Of a stretch of DNA of 64,000 nucleotides, positions 35,351-48,421 are shown piece after piece. A model generated the notes under the pieces. That model ran no database searches. It had not been told where the DNA came from and saw nothing but the letters and a program-made list of their open reading frames with translations. Each line of letters opens with the position of its first letter. Within the stretch, counting starts at the first letter, position 1. The stretch is from Gymnopilus junonius (lineage: Eukaryota; Basidiomycota; Agaricomycetes; Agaricales; Galerinaceae). The translations under genes were made by a program, and so were the position numbers. Location of the stretch: the NCBI GenBank assembly GCA_015501075.1, contig JADNYJ010000062.1:124001-188000 (forward strand). Direction: 5' to 3'.

Positions 35351-37059
35351 ATGCCACTACCACTTTCTCGTGTGCTGCGTACATGTGCGCCTCGTCTTCA
35401 TCCAAGGTCATTTCTGTGGAGAAATGTTCCCCAACATTTTAGAGCAAACAGCTCACTTTCCCAGAGTGAAAGTCTACCCGACATAGATGTCCGTCTATCC
35501 TGTCATCGTGCTTTTCTTTCCGTGTTTTGCTGAACATGGCTGCCGGACTACACAGGCTTCTAGACTTGTCGTTAATTTAACTGAAAAACCCAAACCTTTA
35601 CCCTTGCCTTCTGCATTGAAGTTTGGACACACATTCGTGAGTCATACCCGGCTTTAGATTGCCAGATATGCGGTAACTGACCGTTTACGAACAGACTGAT
35701 CATATGCTCACCATCCCTTGGTCTACAGAATCGGGCTGGGGCATACCTCAAATACAATCATGTCCGTTAACTTGCTTTTGTGTTGTGAATCGAAATACTC
35801 AAACACAGTAATCTCTATCAAGATGGCCCCCTTGCATTGGAACCAAGTTCCACTGTGCTACATTATGCACAGACCATCTTCGAGGGTATGAAAGCATATC
35901 AAGATCCGCAAGGTAACATCAGGCTCTTCAGACCCGACATGAATATGAAGAGAATGCAGACGAGCGCTAGGCGCATTGCGTTACCAGTGCGTGTTTATAC
36001 CCGTAAAAATGTATAATGCTAATCAATTGCTTTATTCAGACATTCAACGGAAATGAACTACTTGAGCTTATCAAGGAACTCGTTCGCCTCGACAAGCAAT
36101 GGATACCCACGGAACCAGGACACAGTCTGTATATCCGACCTACTCTCAGTGTGTTTTCAGCTACTCCACAGTCTCCAGTTTATAATTTCTTCTGCAGTCG
36201 GCACCCAAAGAGCCATTGGCGTTAGTCCTCCAAACGAAGCGCTTCTTTTTGTAATCCTCAGTCCTGTCGGCCCGTACTACCCCGATGGCTTCAAACCCGT
36301 TGCTCTCTATGGTACCACCGAATACGTTCGTGCTGCACCAGGCGGTATGTTGACGGTCGTAGTTTCAATTTCTTTATCTAATTTGAAGTTTGTTTTTGTA
36401 GGCACCGGCGCGTATAAGTTGGGCGTTAACTATGCACCAGGCATTCTCCCTCAGTCTTTCGCTGCCCAGAAAGGATATGCTCAAAACCTGTGGCTTCATG
36501 GTCCCGACCACCACTTGACCGAAGTCGGTACCATGAACCTATTTGTTGCATTCCACAAAGACGGAGGTGAGCACCCAACCTACCCATCCAAATTATATTT
36601 CTTTTATGTTATTTTTAGGTATCGAACTCGCTACCCCACCTCTGGACGGAATGATTCTCCCAGGTGTCACCCGTGACTCTGTCCTCACACTCGCCAGGGA
36701 GCATGCTTCTGGTGCCTACCCTCTCCCAGGCGTACCAAAGGATCTCATCGTATCAGAGCGACCAGTAACAATGACGGAAGTCAAGGAAGCCTCTCAGTCC
36801 GGAAGACTTGTCGAAATGTTCGGTGCCGGTACGTTTTGCTCCCTCCTCTGTCCATCAAATTCAATATTTGATAATTTATTTTTTGATGGTAGGCACTGCC
36901 GCTGTTATCAGTCCCGTTGACCGCATCGGTTATTTGGGTGATGATGTCCACATCCCGACTGGCAAAGATGGTATGGGACCTATCTCAAGAGCCGTCTGGA
37001 CAGAGTTGGTCGGTCGCCAGACTGGTGCTATCCCCCACCCATGGAGTGTCGTCATCTAA
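35351..37059 (+). CDS. Branched-chain amino acid aminotransferase (likely mitochondrial)
   Basis: A fold-type IV PLP enzyme exchanging the amino group of Leu, Ile and Val with 2-oxoglutarate. The N-terminus [20 protein letters not shown] is basic and Ser-rich, fitting a mitochondrial presequence. Intron 1 has a GTCCGT donor. Then [44 protein letters not shown], the PLP lysine segment [40 protein letters not shown], and the cofactor phosphate loop [12 protein letters not shown]. Ends [13 protein letters not shown]. All family motifs are present. Convergent with UTP4, 238 bp apart. Confidence 0.95.
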
Positions 37060-37297
37060 TTCGAGTGGGCGTCGATGTTTTGGTGGATGTACTGTTTTCA
37101 TTTATACCATGTTGTATATTTTTTTTGGATGCCGAGGGGGACTCAATTACAATCTGTGATATGGTTTGATTGTGGTCATATAGTCCAAGTGAAGATTGCA
37201 TATCTAGGATGCCCATGTTTTATTCACCATCTCATAGCATCATCAAAAGTCGCCTTTTGAGTGGTACAACATCATCTATATACGCCTCAAATACATA

Positions 37298-40200
37298 TCA
37301 TGAAGCACCATATTTGTGCTTGAAGTATGCAGGCGGCAGAGTCAGCAATACGTCCACAAGTGGTCGTTCAACAACAACTAGTTCGTCCTTTGTCAAGAAA
37401 TCGCAGGCCAGTATCGGACGGTACTGTGTGATCATCTTGTAATCTCGCCACTGCCTCTCCTCGTTTTCCTCAGCAACAGGCACCTCTCGACGTCTCTTAC
37501 GTCCCCCGTCCGGATAGTCGTGTCCAGGCTGACCTTGAACAGCCATGTTGCGCCCCAGAAAAGCACGTATCGGGTCTTGCCTTGCTCGCCACCCAGTGAC
37601 ACTGCAGGGTCAAAGGCTACTCCAAGGATGGGATCGTGAGCAAATCTAAAGCGTTTTGGCAGACTCGCACTCAGTTCTTTACCCCATACTGGGAATTGCC
37701 GTGTCTCTACGTCAAAGATTTGCACGGTGTTGTCAGCGAAGGCGAGAAGGAGTACTGAGGGATGCATAGGATCGAAAGCAAGTGCTTGAGCGGCACGTGG
37801 AAATGAGGGCAGGACACAATGATGCTAGTGAATGAAAAGAATTAGACCTGATTTTCTATTTCTATAGAAGGATCAGACTTACTGAAATTAAATCGAGGTT
37901 GTAGATATGTGTTCGTGCATGGTCATCCGAAGTAGCGAGCCACTGGCCATCGTTGCTTACCGCTATCTGATCGACATTGACAACAGCAGCTGTCGATACA
38001 GTGACATCCTCATCCTCGCCATCTTCACTATCACTTTCATCCTGCTCAGATAAAGAAGACTCTGCACCAGGCTCAGCCATATCCACGTCGCCATCGCCAT
38101 TGACGTGAATATGTCCATTCCCGTTCACTTGGACTGATTTCTTCTTGTCGGGCTTGTCCTGAGATACAGCCCGACCTTTTATGACCCTGTCTCGTACAAT
38201 CGAGTCTTGCATTCTATGATGGTCAAACCGACGCAGCACACGCGGCTTGTCACCTGTGAGGTTAATGATGAGGACGTAGGAAGACATGACGGTGGACACG
38301 ACCAATTTGGACGAGTCGGGAGTAAATCGATATGCTGCGGCACCAGTAGATAGCGGATGCGTTGAAGACGCTGGAATGGAAGCCTGCAAAATTGAGGAGA
38401 AATCCTTGACTCGTTTGATAAGAATTTCCCCGGATTCCTGCTGTCATTTTCAGCCTGATACACCAGAAGGAAGAAAAGTGGAAACTAACATTTGAGCGAA
38501 GAGAGAAAAGTTTGCTCTCGTATAGATCAGACACGACGAGCCAGCTTCCGTCGTCTGAAAATTCATGTGCGGTAATGTTCGAATGCACATCGAGATTCAT
38601 CTCCAGCACCTTCTCCCAACCACCAGCGAAAGGCTCGGGCTCAAATGGTTCCATATCTTGTTCTTGTTCTGTCTGGTGCGATTGCAGAGGGCCATTTGGC
38701 TTCTTCTCGATCCTCCAGACGGTCAATCCTGCCTCCCTTGCACAAGACACCAGACGAGCGCTCCGTGCGACGCGCACACTATTTCGCACAACATAAGCCA
38801 GTTTTCGATGATAAGAATCTTCGAATGTTGACTCGGTGCTCGTGTTTAACGGATTGATCACCTTAACAACTGTGCTTGTGGGTAGTGCGGCAGGCGTCAG
38901 CACTACTGACATGTCAAGTCCTCCAGAAGCCAGCACAGGGGCGACCTCAATGGCGAATTGGCGTTGATGTGGTAAAGGTAAGGGTGTGTAAGGAGGCCAG
39001 ATAGCTAGAGCACGAATGTCGTGTGAATGCATCCTCCGCGAGCATGTCTGCGTCCACCTTGTCGATGAGGGACTGTTTTCGGTACTGGAGGTTCTGATCA
39101 AGGAGAACTGGACAGTTTTTTGGTCGACACCAGCAGTGTAAATTGCTTTTCCTTCCTTTTAAAACCGTCGTCAATTTAGAGGCGCCGGAAACGTACTGCA
39201 GATGTAAACATACTGGACTAATAGCCATGCAAAGAACATCTGCTCCATGGGCTTGGAAGGAATATAGTTGAGTGCATGTTCTCGAATCCCAGAATTTGAC
39301 CATTCCTAATGAATCACCAGAGATAATCGTACCGTCCCTGCGGTAAAGGTAACCATGAATGATTCACTGCATTAGGCAAAAACATAAAAGCACACACCCA
39401 AGCACGCCTACAGTCCAGACTAAAGTACGTTCACCACGCACTTTATCTACGCCCATTCTCTCGACCACTCTCCCTGTTGAGACGTCCCATTTCCGCAAAC
39501 TACTATCTGAGCCGCCGGTGACTAGCCAGGAATCGGCCCACTCCTCATCTTCACTTTCGCTACTTGAATCAGCAGAAGTATCCTGCTTTTTAGGTGGAGG
39601 TTGCCGAGGCACGGGAGGACCCCATGCTATGCTTAGCATGCGGCACTTCACTCTGTCGAAGCGACGCGAGTGGGTTAAAGTATCGTTCGCTATGGAGAGA
39701 ATACGAACTGTGCCGTCTTCGCATCCGAGGGCAAGAGACGAGGAAGAGGGATTAACGGCAATGGACCATATTGATCCACCATGAGAATTGATTGTTCTCT
39801 GATCCAAAGCAGCGAATTAGTGACACGTCAATAAGTCAGTGAAATTATGTACCCGTATACACCCTCGTTCTAGATCCCATTCTATTAGTTCACTCCCTCC
39901 ACCAGAGCTGAATAAGCGGAGATTTGTCTGAACCGGAACAGCATCTTCTTGCAGATCGTCTGGATGTCGTATGGCAAAAGCCAGAGAGTCTACTTTAGAT
40001 GGATATGGGCCAGGTAGTGTCTGGAAATTTTCGGCTGTTAATCTTTGCTTAATGAACGATAATTCAATGAACGTGCCTTCCGAGCTACCCAAGCTTGCGA
40101 GCATTGCGATTCATGTTCTGCACCCATCCATTCACAACATCAATGTTACCGTTTGCGTGGCCCACGGCTAGCAACCCAAACCTCAAAGGTTGCTTTCCAG

Positions 40201-40336
40201 CAGTGGTTTTTTTCTTCCCTTTTACTGAGGGTAAAGGCAGCGGAGGATACGCCAAAGCAGTTATAGCAGACGGCGCAAAATCCACAAATCGGCAGCGATG
40301 GACAGAGAGCGTTGTAGTGTCCCTTTTCTTGTCCAT
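37298..40336 (-). CDS. UTP4: UTP4/Cirhin WD-repeat protein of the small-subunit processome
   Basis: A nucleolar WD40 protein of the t-UTP subcomplex that promotes pre-rRNA transcription and 18S processing (family knowledge). The N-terminus has the signature VHRCRFVDFAPSAITALAYP. WD-type repeats follow: LLAVGHANGNIDV, LFSSGGGSELIEWDL, SIWSIAVNPSSSSLALGCED, WLVTGGSDSSLRKWDVSTG, GTIISGDSLGMVKFWDSRT and SNITAHEFSDDGSWLVVSDL. An acidic insert (SEQDESDSEDGEDEDV) lies in the second propeller. The tail ends with FLTKDELVVVERPLVDVLL and HKYGAS. The start is ATG 40336 (MDKKRDT), 182 bp from TIM10 in the opposite direction. Confidence 0.92.
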
Positions 40337-40518
40337 CTTTTTAATGAGATGAGGAAAAAGAGCCCTACAACGAGCAGAGTGTTGCGAGACGCGTTGATGG
40401 GTATTCAAAAGTTTTTTCGGTAGTGTGATGATCGAAAACGTGACCAAGAACGGAAACGGCTTGACCTCAGCGGCTACATTCAGTTTCGTGTCTTCAAACT
40501 CGTCCTCGTATCCCCGCC

Positions 40519-40924
40519 ATGTCGTTCCTTGGAAGAAACAATGCCGCTCCTTCTGGAGGAATAAACGCGGAAAAAATTGACATGGCCATCACCGAGTAAG
40601 ATTTCTACCCTTTCCAGGCTTTGCACAGAATCTCATTATTTGCTCAGACTAGACACGGTGACGGACTTCTTCAATCGCATGGTTCAGTCAGTATACGGTC
40701 ATTCTGGGTTCTATTCAATATTAAACGAATGAATTAGGTCGTGTCACGCAAAATGCATCAGTACTCGTTACGCCGAACCGGATCTGAACAAGGGTGAAAG
40801 CGTGTGCATCGACCGATGCGTCGCCAAATTTAACGAAGTGCAGAAGAAAGTGGGAGAGAAGCTTCAAAGTCGAGGCGCCGCCAACGCTGCAGGAGGAGCC
40901 ACTGGTGGATTCACCTCACTATAA
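40519..40924 (+). CDS. TIM10: Mitochondrial intermembrane-space chaperone Tim10
   Basis: A small Tim chaperone escorting hydrophobic carrier precursors to the TIM22 complex. Three exons: MSFLGRNNAAPSGGINAEK ... MAITE, then LDTVTDFFNRMVQ, then the twin CX3C signature CHAKC and CIDRC, the usual disulfide pairs oxidised by Mia40. Between them is STRYAEPDLNKGESV, matching Tim10. The C-terminus is Gly/Ala-rich and ends TGGFTSL. Introns have GTAAGA and GTCAGT donors. Confidence 0.93.
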
Positions 40925-41091
40925 CCATTTGGACCATGGTCCTTGTCGACTCTCTGATATCGGACACGATTCATTTACAATATAATTCCGGTCGACAAAC
41001 AGCTCTTGCAGTAGACGATGTAACGGATACAACACATAGAACCCAAACAGCAACCGACACATCCTTCCTCTACGCAATGAAATAATTACTT

Positions 41092-41494
41092 TCAGTGTCC
41101 CGGGAAGCACTCTGCACTGGTCTTCGAATGCTTATTTGATGCGTGCTCTTCCAGTCTGCATGAAGAATAAATCCGAAAGTCATGTAAGCGATGTCCTCGC
41201 AGAAATATTCTATGGTAACTTACGCCGGGGCGCGAGTCGTGATCAACTACCAAGGGCCGAAATGAGTGACTTGAAAATGAAGACGAAATACAGTCGCTCA
41301 CAAATGACTGACGGCAAACTTGGCAGATTATGGATTTTGCAGCTTCATTGACCTTGGACTGACTTTTGGATCCCTTGGGGGCATTCTTGTCGGCATTGCG
41401 CTCACGCTTTTGGGCAGCCTTGGCACCCTGCGATGGACGTAAGATAGTAATGAAAAGCTCAAAAATGCGCAGAAAATACACTTACGTTTCCCAT
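41092..41494 (-). CDS. Small ZNF706-like C2H2 zinc finger protein
   Basis: A compact multi-exon gene giving about 70 residues. Exon 1 is only MGN. The next exon has GAKAAQKRERNADKNAPKGS ... IICQVCRQSF, then LITTRAPA, then LEEHASNKHSKTSAECFPGH. The zinc finger uses C-x2-C and H-x4-H. The overall order (MGNG-AKAAQKRERN, TTRAP, LEEHAxxKH) is that of the conserved eukaryotic At2g23090/ZNF706 family, whose biochemical role is poorly known. The start ATG is at 41492-41494 and stop TGA at 41092-41094. Divergent from threonine aldolase. Confidence 0.9.
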
Positions 41495-41759
41495 TATTAG
41501 TCCAAGTAGAGGGGTATTGGGGAAGGTGGATATTAGGTAGAGATAACAAGAGGAAAGAGAAATGAGGCAGCCTGCACAGCACCGAGTGGTTAACAATTGC
41601 TGTGCTTATGTAATTCGATCAAAGGATCAAACTTATCACGCCGGAACCGGAACGATCGATCCGTTCAACTCTCACTCGAACGAAAGAATGTGTGCTTTTC
41701 ATTTGCAATTTGTTTCGTAAAAGGTCCCTCGCACCGTGACTCGTGTAGTTCGCTTTGTA

Positions 41760-43466
41760 ATGAGCCTTCCCTCTTTTCTTTCCTGCCGAGTCGTTCTTTC
41801 GCATAGATCTTTCTCATCCTCGTCAAGAGTCATGTCTGTCCCGTTCTCTTCCATCGCGGAACACATAAAACTAGACCTTCTATCTAAAACTCATGCCCTG
41901 GACAATGCAAACAAGCGGAAGGAGATTTCGCGCACATTTATCTGTACGCGATGAGCAATTTTTATCCTGTCGGATTTTATTAACAATCACTGCCATGCAG
42001 CCGACACTGTTACAGGTTGAGTACAGCTGCTTGGCGAAAGATATACTATTGTGACCATCGTAATTTAGTGCCCACTGAAGAGATGTATGCCTATGGTTCC
42101 CTTGCAACACTAGGGGATGATGTCTACTTTGAGCCCTCTACTGCGTTAGTTCCCTTTTCCAGCGATCGTTGAGCCCAGGAATACTCAGTGAGCTGTACGG
42201 CAGAGCACTAGAAGCTCATGTAGCCCAAATAACTGGCAAGGAGGCCGGCCTCTTTATTTCTTCTGGAACGGCCTCTAATCAGATAGCACTGAGGACTCAT
42301 CTGAAACAGCCTCCCTACTCGATCCTTTGCGACCACCGAGCACACATACACAAGTGGATTTATTGCCTCTCTCAATCCGATAAATTGACCATAGCTTCTC
42401 CTGAACAGGTATGAAGCAGGAGGAGCTGCTTTCCATTCCGGGGCTGCTGTTATCCCAGTCGTCCCAGCCAACAGTAAGACATCCAACTTACCTGATCGGA
42501 TTCCTGCTAATTTTTGGCAGAGCATCATCTTACCTTGCAGGATGTCAAAGATAATATTATCATTAGCAGTGACGTTCATTTGTAAGTCTCTCGCTTAAAA
42601 TGGCCATTAACTGTCTCATATCCTCATCTTTAGTGCCCCGACAGAAGTTGTCGCGCTAGAAAACACCCTCAATGGAACTATCATTCCACAAGAGGAGGTC
42701 ATTGCTATCTCGGATTATGTTCACTCCTTGGGTTTAAAGATGCATATGGATGGTGCAAGGATATGGCACGTTGCGGCGGAGACCTCCACCCCTTTTAAGG
42801 AGTTATGCGATCCATTCGATTCAGTCAGTCTCTGCTTCAGCAAAGGCTTAGGTATGAACTCCATATTTCGAGCTGGAAATCGGTCGTTTACAATTATTGC
42901 ACTATCCAGGTGCACCTGTTGGGTCCTGCCTAGTCGGTACAAAGGCGTTCATTACGCAGGCCCGCAGGTTCAGGAAGCTCTTTGGTGGTGGAATGCGCCA
43001 GACAGGCATGCTCGCCGCCTGCGCAGCCTATGCCCTTAGCAACAACTTCCCCAAGCTTCCAGCTGTCCATGGACTTGCAAGGAAATTAGAAGTTGGGCTC
43101 GAAGAAATAGGCGCCAATATTTTGAGCAGAGCAGAGACATGCATGGTCAGTCCGTCTTGTAAAGTGAAGACAACCAGCAAATGACTTATATATATATAGA
43201 TCTTCTACGACCCTTCTCCACTCGGAATTACATACGACGAGATTGGCGACAGAGGTTCGGCACTTTCGGAACCTCTTTTCCTGGGCGGCTCTCGACTTGT
43301 GGTCCACATCCAGACGTCTGAAGCAGCTGTAGACGACTTCTTGAATATTGTTCGACAGCTCTCTGAAGAGAAACGTGCTGCTGGTTGGGTGAGGCCACAG
43401 AACCATGTGAATGGCGACGTCAAGGATGTTTACGTTCGCCGAGTGCCAAAGGCCAAGGAAATCTAG
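41760..43466 (+). CDS. GLY1: L-threonine aldolase (low-specificity type)
   Basis: A PLP enzyme cleaving threonine/allo-threonine to glycine and acetaldehyde. Spliced sequence: ISRTFISDTVTVPTEEMYAY, LGDDVYFEPSTA, LEAHVAQITGKEAGLFISSG, SNQIALRTHL, MHMDGARIWHVAAE, the PLP-lysine segment SLCFSKGLGAPVGSCLVGTK and LFGGGMRQTGMLAACAAYAL. Most family members have FRSDTVT, so Ile in place of that Arg is a small oddity that may reflect the exact splice site. The start ATG 41760 gives a Ser/Arg-rich leader (MSLPSFLSCRVVLSHRSFSS), suggesting mitochondrial import; ATG 41832 (MSVPFSSI) would give a cytosolic form. Confidence 0.92.
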
Positions 43467-43667
43467 CTGATCTGTAATCCCGTAAAGTTTATGATCTGTG
43501 ATATATTCACGGAATAGAAGAATACCACTGCAGGTTTATTAGAAGAGTAACAAGTGCAAGAACCAGACGTCAAAATAGTTCTAAGTAGAGAGGATATACA
43601 ATAAGTACAGTTATTTCAATTTGGAAAGCTTTTGAGATGACAGCATAAACCTGTCAGCATGCAACTG

Positions 43668-46600
43668 CTATGCTTCGTAAGAGATATCGGCGTCGTCATC
43701 GACGACAAAACTTCCCAGAGCATAACGATCAAATTCATCGTTTGGAGGAGGCGGGGAACTTGACGGCAGATTTCTGCGACGATTTCTGCCATCTAACCTG
43801 CCAAAAGATTTGGCACGCACAGGACCATCCCTGAACGCAGGACCATCACCACCTGCCTGGGTAAACAAGCTCTTCCGGTAGACCAGACTCTGGTCATACG
43901 ATCCCGGCATCTGTGTTAGAGGAGAGTCTTTCAGGAACAGCCGATCCGACTCGCTCTCAGTATCGTCTGCGCTGTCTGAGCAACCCTCGCTGACTTCGTC
44001 ACCAGAATGCGCCGCTTCTCCATCAAACAAGGGGTTCACCCTCCGGTCGAGGAGGGATGGCTTGGCATGCTTCCGTTTCTTCTTTTCCTTCCTCTTTGCC
44101 TGTTGGATTGGGGTGGATTCGACGCGATGAATTCGACGTGGTTGATCAGATTCTGATTCCTCTGCTGAGATTCAGGCTCGTCGAAAAATATGCGACGTTT
44201 CATAATGTGTTTTTTTAGAGGACGGACGGGATGCGACGGTTCTGGCAAGCTCTGTTGGTGTTGAGTAGGAGATAACAAAACCCTACGGGGTACTGGAGGG
44301 GGTAGCATGGCAGTCTTGCCTTTGGTCTTATTGACTGGCTCTGGATATAATGGGCTGCTCGGTTGATTCCAACTCGATGAAGATATTTTACCGAAGGAAA
44401 AACCGGGTTGAAAGGTGTTCGGCTTTTTCGACTGTGAAAAAAGGTTTGGTGGGAAGTCTTGACGTGCCGGAGAATTGTTCCAAATAATTGAATTCTTGGA
44501 AATGAGGCGTTGTGTGGGGTCGTCTTCAAAAAGTTCCTCAGGATCGGAAGTCTCAACAATATCAACGAAAGCAACCCTAGGCGTCGGCCGCGAAATTTCG
44601 ACGGACTCATCCCCAACCTGCTCATGTTCCTGAACATGTGCAGGAGAGTGTCTCAACAGGACAGGCGAAGAGTCCGAGGACTCACGAATTTCAAAAATGC
44701 GATCGTCGTCTCCATCGTCTTTTACAAGCCAGGACATGTCTTCGTCTTCTTCTTCATCTAAATGGAGGACCTGGATCGGACTTCTTGGCTTATTACTGGG
44801 ATGGCTGGAAAGCTTGCTCAGTGAGGCATCACCTTCTTCAGAATCCGAGATCTCAATGGCAGAACCGGCATCTGAAGTGGGTTTACTGGGCAAAGGTGAG
44901 ATGGACGTGTGCTTACTGGATGGCTCATGGGGTGAAGCTTCCGGTGTTGGAGATTTTTCGGATCCGCTTTGGCCTGTAGGAACGGTGGCAGAAATGATAG
45001 CACCTTGCTCAATGTCCATATCATCTGAATCATCTTCGCCCTGTTTCGAAAATTGGCTCGAACTGTACTCTTGCACCTTTTTCTTCTTCGGCGATTTAGT
45101 AGTTGACTTGGTCCCACCAATAGTTGCAGACTTCCTCAGCTTTGCCTTCCCTCCCGATTTCGAGCTTTTCTCAGTCGTAGAAGGACCAGCGGCCGCTGAT
45201 TGTGTCCTACGAGGGGGTGCAATAATCCGACCGGATTCGATATCTTCATCCGTTTCATCATCTTGACCGCATGCATCGAAGTCTTTGGTCAGCTTCACCT
45301 TTTTCGGTTTCTTTGCTCCCTTCACTACAAGGTCCCGAACTGAAACAAAGCCCGTACTCGCCCCATCTGGTATATTCCTCGCAAAGTCATCATTCCTCTT
45401 TCTCTTCATTCCTTGCGCAGCCGCCGAACCCTTCTTGGCTTTCGAGGGTGATCCCTTCTTTCGGTGGTCCTCTCGTTTATACTCCTCAATCACGACCACT
45501 TTCTCTATACATTCCGGCCTCATGTGGTCTGGAATGAGGCGTTCGACATCACCATAAAGTTCATACATTTCGCCTTTGTTGACGACCTTCTGTACTTCCT
45601 TGTACTTCAAATCAGCCTGTTCGATATTTTTCTCTTCCCTGCCTTCTGCGAGCAATGCATGTATAGTACCTTCACGCTTGCGACCGGTTCTTCCAAATCG
45701 CTGGATCTGTTAAAATTTCATGGTAAGAAACACTCGGAGGCCAATGAAATAAACAGGACATGCCATTCGAGTAGGAGCTTTATCTGCGTCGTAACAAACA
45801 GTGACATCGATTTCGCCGATATCCAGACCCTCTTCGCCAATACAGGTGGCAACCAGGACATTGAATTCTCCGGCCTTGAACTTCTTGATGAGCTCGAGCT
45901 GCTCTTTCTGAGACATTCCCTTCTTCCCCTGCTTGTCTGCCCCTTGCCCAATGAATCGTGCAGCACGTATCAATGGTTTTTCCTTCTCCAGCTCCTCTAC
46001 GAGATCGTCCACCACACCTCTGAAGGACGAGAACACCATGACCTTGGTGTCATCAGCTTCGCCTTGCCCAGGCTCATCCGCAAGCTTGGACCCAAAGTGG
46101 TTGATGAGGATGGATTTGAGCTTCTGAATTTTAGGATGAGAACCCCACCCTCGGGCCCGCTGCAATTCAAGCTCCTGCATCAGAGCACGAAAAGTAGCGT
46201 CGTCTTTGAATTTCTTGCCGCCGGTGTTCTTTTTACTCCCGCCTTCCTCATCTTGCTCGCCTTTGCCACTAGTTAAATCTTCCAGGTATTGATAACAGGC
46301 TCCGAATGACCCTGTGAGCTATTCAACGCAGCTAGTCAAACACTTACTCAATTGAGGATCCAGCTGTAGCCTACATACCAGGTATAACATCGCCCTTGCC
46401 AGCTTGCCAAGCATCGAAAGAGGGGAAAAAAACCTCCGGTCTCTCATTTCTCGCATTAAAGCTTGGGGTCTATAGGGATGTAGTGAAATTGGCTTTCATT
46501 GGGACGTAGAATGTTCACCCGTTGGAGTGATTTCATGTGGGGCTAAAATGTGAGTTGGCCAACAGTTCCATGCAGATTTTCCCATGAGACTCACGTCCAT

Positions 46601-48284
46601 AAGTTTGACTAAGAAGTCCCTTACTTTTGCAAGGTCTTCATTAGCCTTGATGATGTGTGGAACGAAATGCTAAGGTTCACTTAAGCAAGGCATTAGTACG
46701 GAAGGGGCTATCGTTCTCACTTTTTTGTGGATGTACTGCTTCAAATCCAAACTATTTTCGTCTCGAATTTCAATCCGACTTATGTGCAGACCGTCGATAA
46801 GTGTCTGTACAGCCTCAACATTATTCCCGGGAGTGGCTGTCAGAGCAAGGACACGAAAATGAGGGTTCTTTGCCATCATGAAACGAATAGCTTGATTATA
46901 GGCATAGTCTCCGGTGGCACGATGCGCCTCATCTAAGTATCAAGATTTATGTCGTAAGGAAGCGGCTGAGATATTGCTAAGTTTAAGTTTACCTATAACC
47001 AGAAGGACTATGTCGCGAACATCACAGTGGTATTTGATCATATCATTTACGAGGGTTTGCGGTGTCATGAAAAATACTCGTTTCTCGGCCCACTGAGATT
47101 TTAGGTCAAGCAACGAAATTTTCTGAGAAAAGCTGCGACTTACATGTCTTACCCGTACGGAAGCAGAGACTTCGCCATTTAATTCGATACTATCGTGAGC
47201 TGGAATGCCGCAGGTTTCATGACAAGCATCAATCTGCTGGGACACCAGTGGCTTGGTTGGAGCCACGAATACGACTTTACCGTCAGGAAACCAGCGGTAG
47301 TCTGCGTAGAATAGTTAGTATAAAGACAAATAGAAAATTGGCATGTTCTCACAATTTAGCATGACAACTCCAGCAATGAAGGTTTTACCTAAACCTGTGG
47401 GAAGAGCAACGAGTGTGTTTTCGAATAAAGAATTCTTGACAATATTGAATTGATAGTCTCGTTTGGATCGATTGATTGGAAAAATCCAGTGCTTAGCTTC
47501 CAGCAGGTCGGTGGTAACTTTCATGGGAGGCGGCTATTATCAAGGAGATCAGGAGCTGCGGAGGTCTTAGAGTGAGAGGAATCATACTGGTCTGTAGAAA
47601 CATACGTTCCAACATGCCGTTATGTTAGTCAAGTCCCTGTCAATCAATTAGCATTGCTTACCCAACTGAAACATACTTTAGATTAGCTAACAGTTGGACA
47701 TCTGCAAGTAAGAGCTTACCAGGAACGAATGGTGCCGGAAATTGTTCAAATTCCACCTCTTCTCCATCTTGCTCATCCTCGTCGTAATTAGCCTTTTGCT
47801 TGCCCTTTCCTTTCGTTTTCGGCTTTCGTATGCCAGACTTGGCAAAGGCTGTTTGATCCCAAGTCTTCGTCTTCGGAGCTTGCTGACCAAAAGGGTTACG
47901 CGGCGTAGATTTAGTCCGCTCTAACTGAGATCTCGGCTTATTGGTGTTGGAAGACGGCGGTGGAGGAGGCAGGACGTCTCCGAAGAGTGTTGTCTGCAAC
48001 ATGTTGTTGGATGACGTTCGAGTTAAAGTGCTAGGCCCTGCTACTGGCCTAGCTTTGCCGTCATATGAATCTGCTATGAATGTATCTAGTTTGGCAAGTT
48101 CCGCCTCGTCGACATCGAACGACAGGTCATAGGAAGAGGAGTCACTACGGAGAGGCGGACGGGGCGCTTGGGGTGGGGCAGATTTAGAAGGGGAAAAATG
48201 AGCAGCCTCAATGGCATCGAGCTGTTGCAGCGCCGATTCATCGAGATCATCAACGCCGTCAAAGTATCCATCGTCTGAGCTCAT
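43668..48284 (-). CDS. MPH1: MPH1/FANCM-type DNA helicase (apparent frameshift near C-terminus)
   Basis: A 3'-5' DEAH helicase that remodels forks and D-loops. Start [17 protein letters not shown]. Disordered N-region, then [17 protein letters not shown], Walker [37 protein letters not shown], the DEAH box [17 protein letters not shown] (split by an intron), LTATPGNN; an insert; then [37 protein letters not shown] and [13 protein letters not shown]. The C-tail is acidic/Ser-rich and ends [10 protein letters not shown]. The frame from the helicase ends at 44036, yet [19 protein letters not shown] and the conserved [10 protein letters not shown] lie in another frame, open upstream to about 44170. 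A single missing base near 44165-44180 would join them. 137 bp from the divergent G-patch gene. Confidence 0.93.
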
Positions 48285-48421
48285 GGCAGTCGTGGTACAA
48301 TTTGAAGAATATTAAACGCTGCCACCTTTGAACGCGTCGTGGTCACGTGATTTATGACAATTGATGCGACTGGTCATTCAATTTCTAGCAAGCGCTCCTA
48401 AGGAATCTGCAACTTGCAGCA

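Noticed and set aside
41736..41759. Threonine aldolase start at 41736
   Set aside because: The codon there is GTG; the first ATG in frame is 41760.
44697..45266. Long + strand frames opposite the MPH1 tail
   Set aside because: Ser-rich shadow of the acidic/Ser-rich MPH1 coding strand; no introns, motifs or start context.
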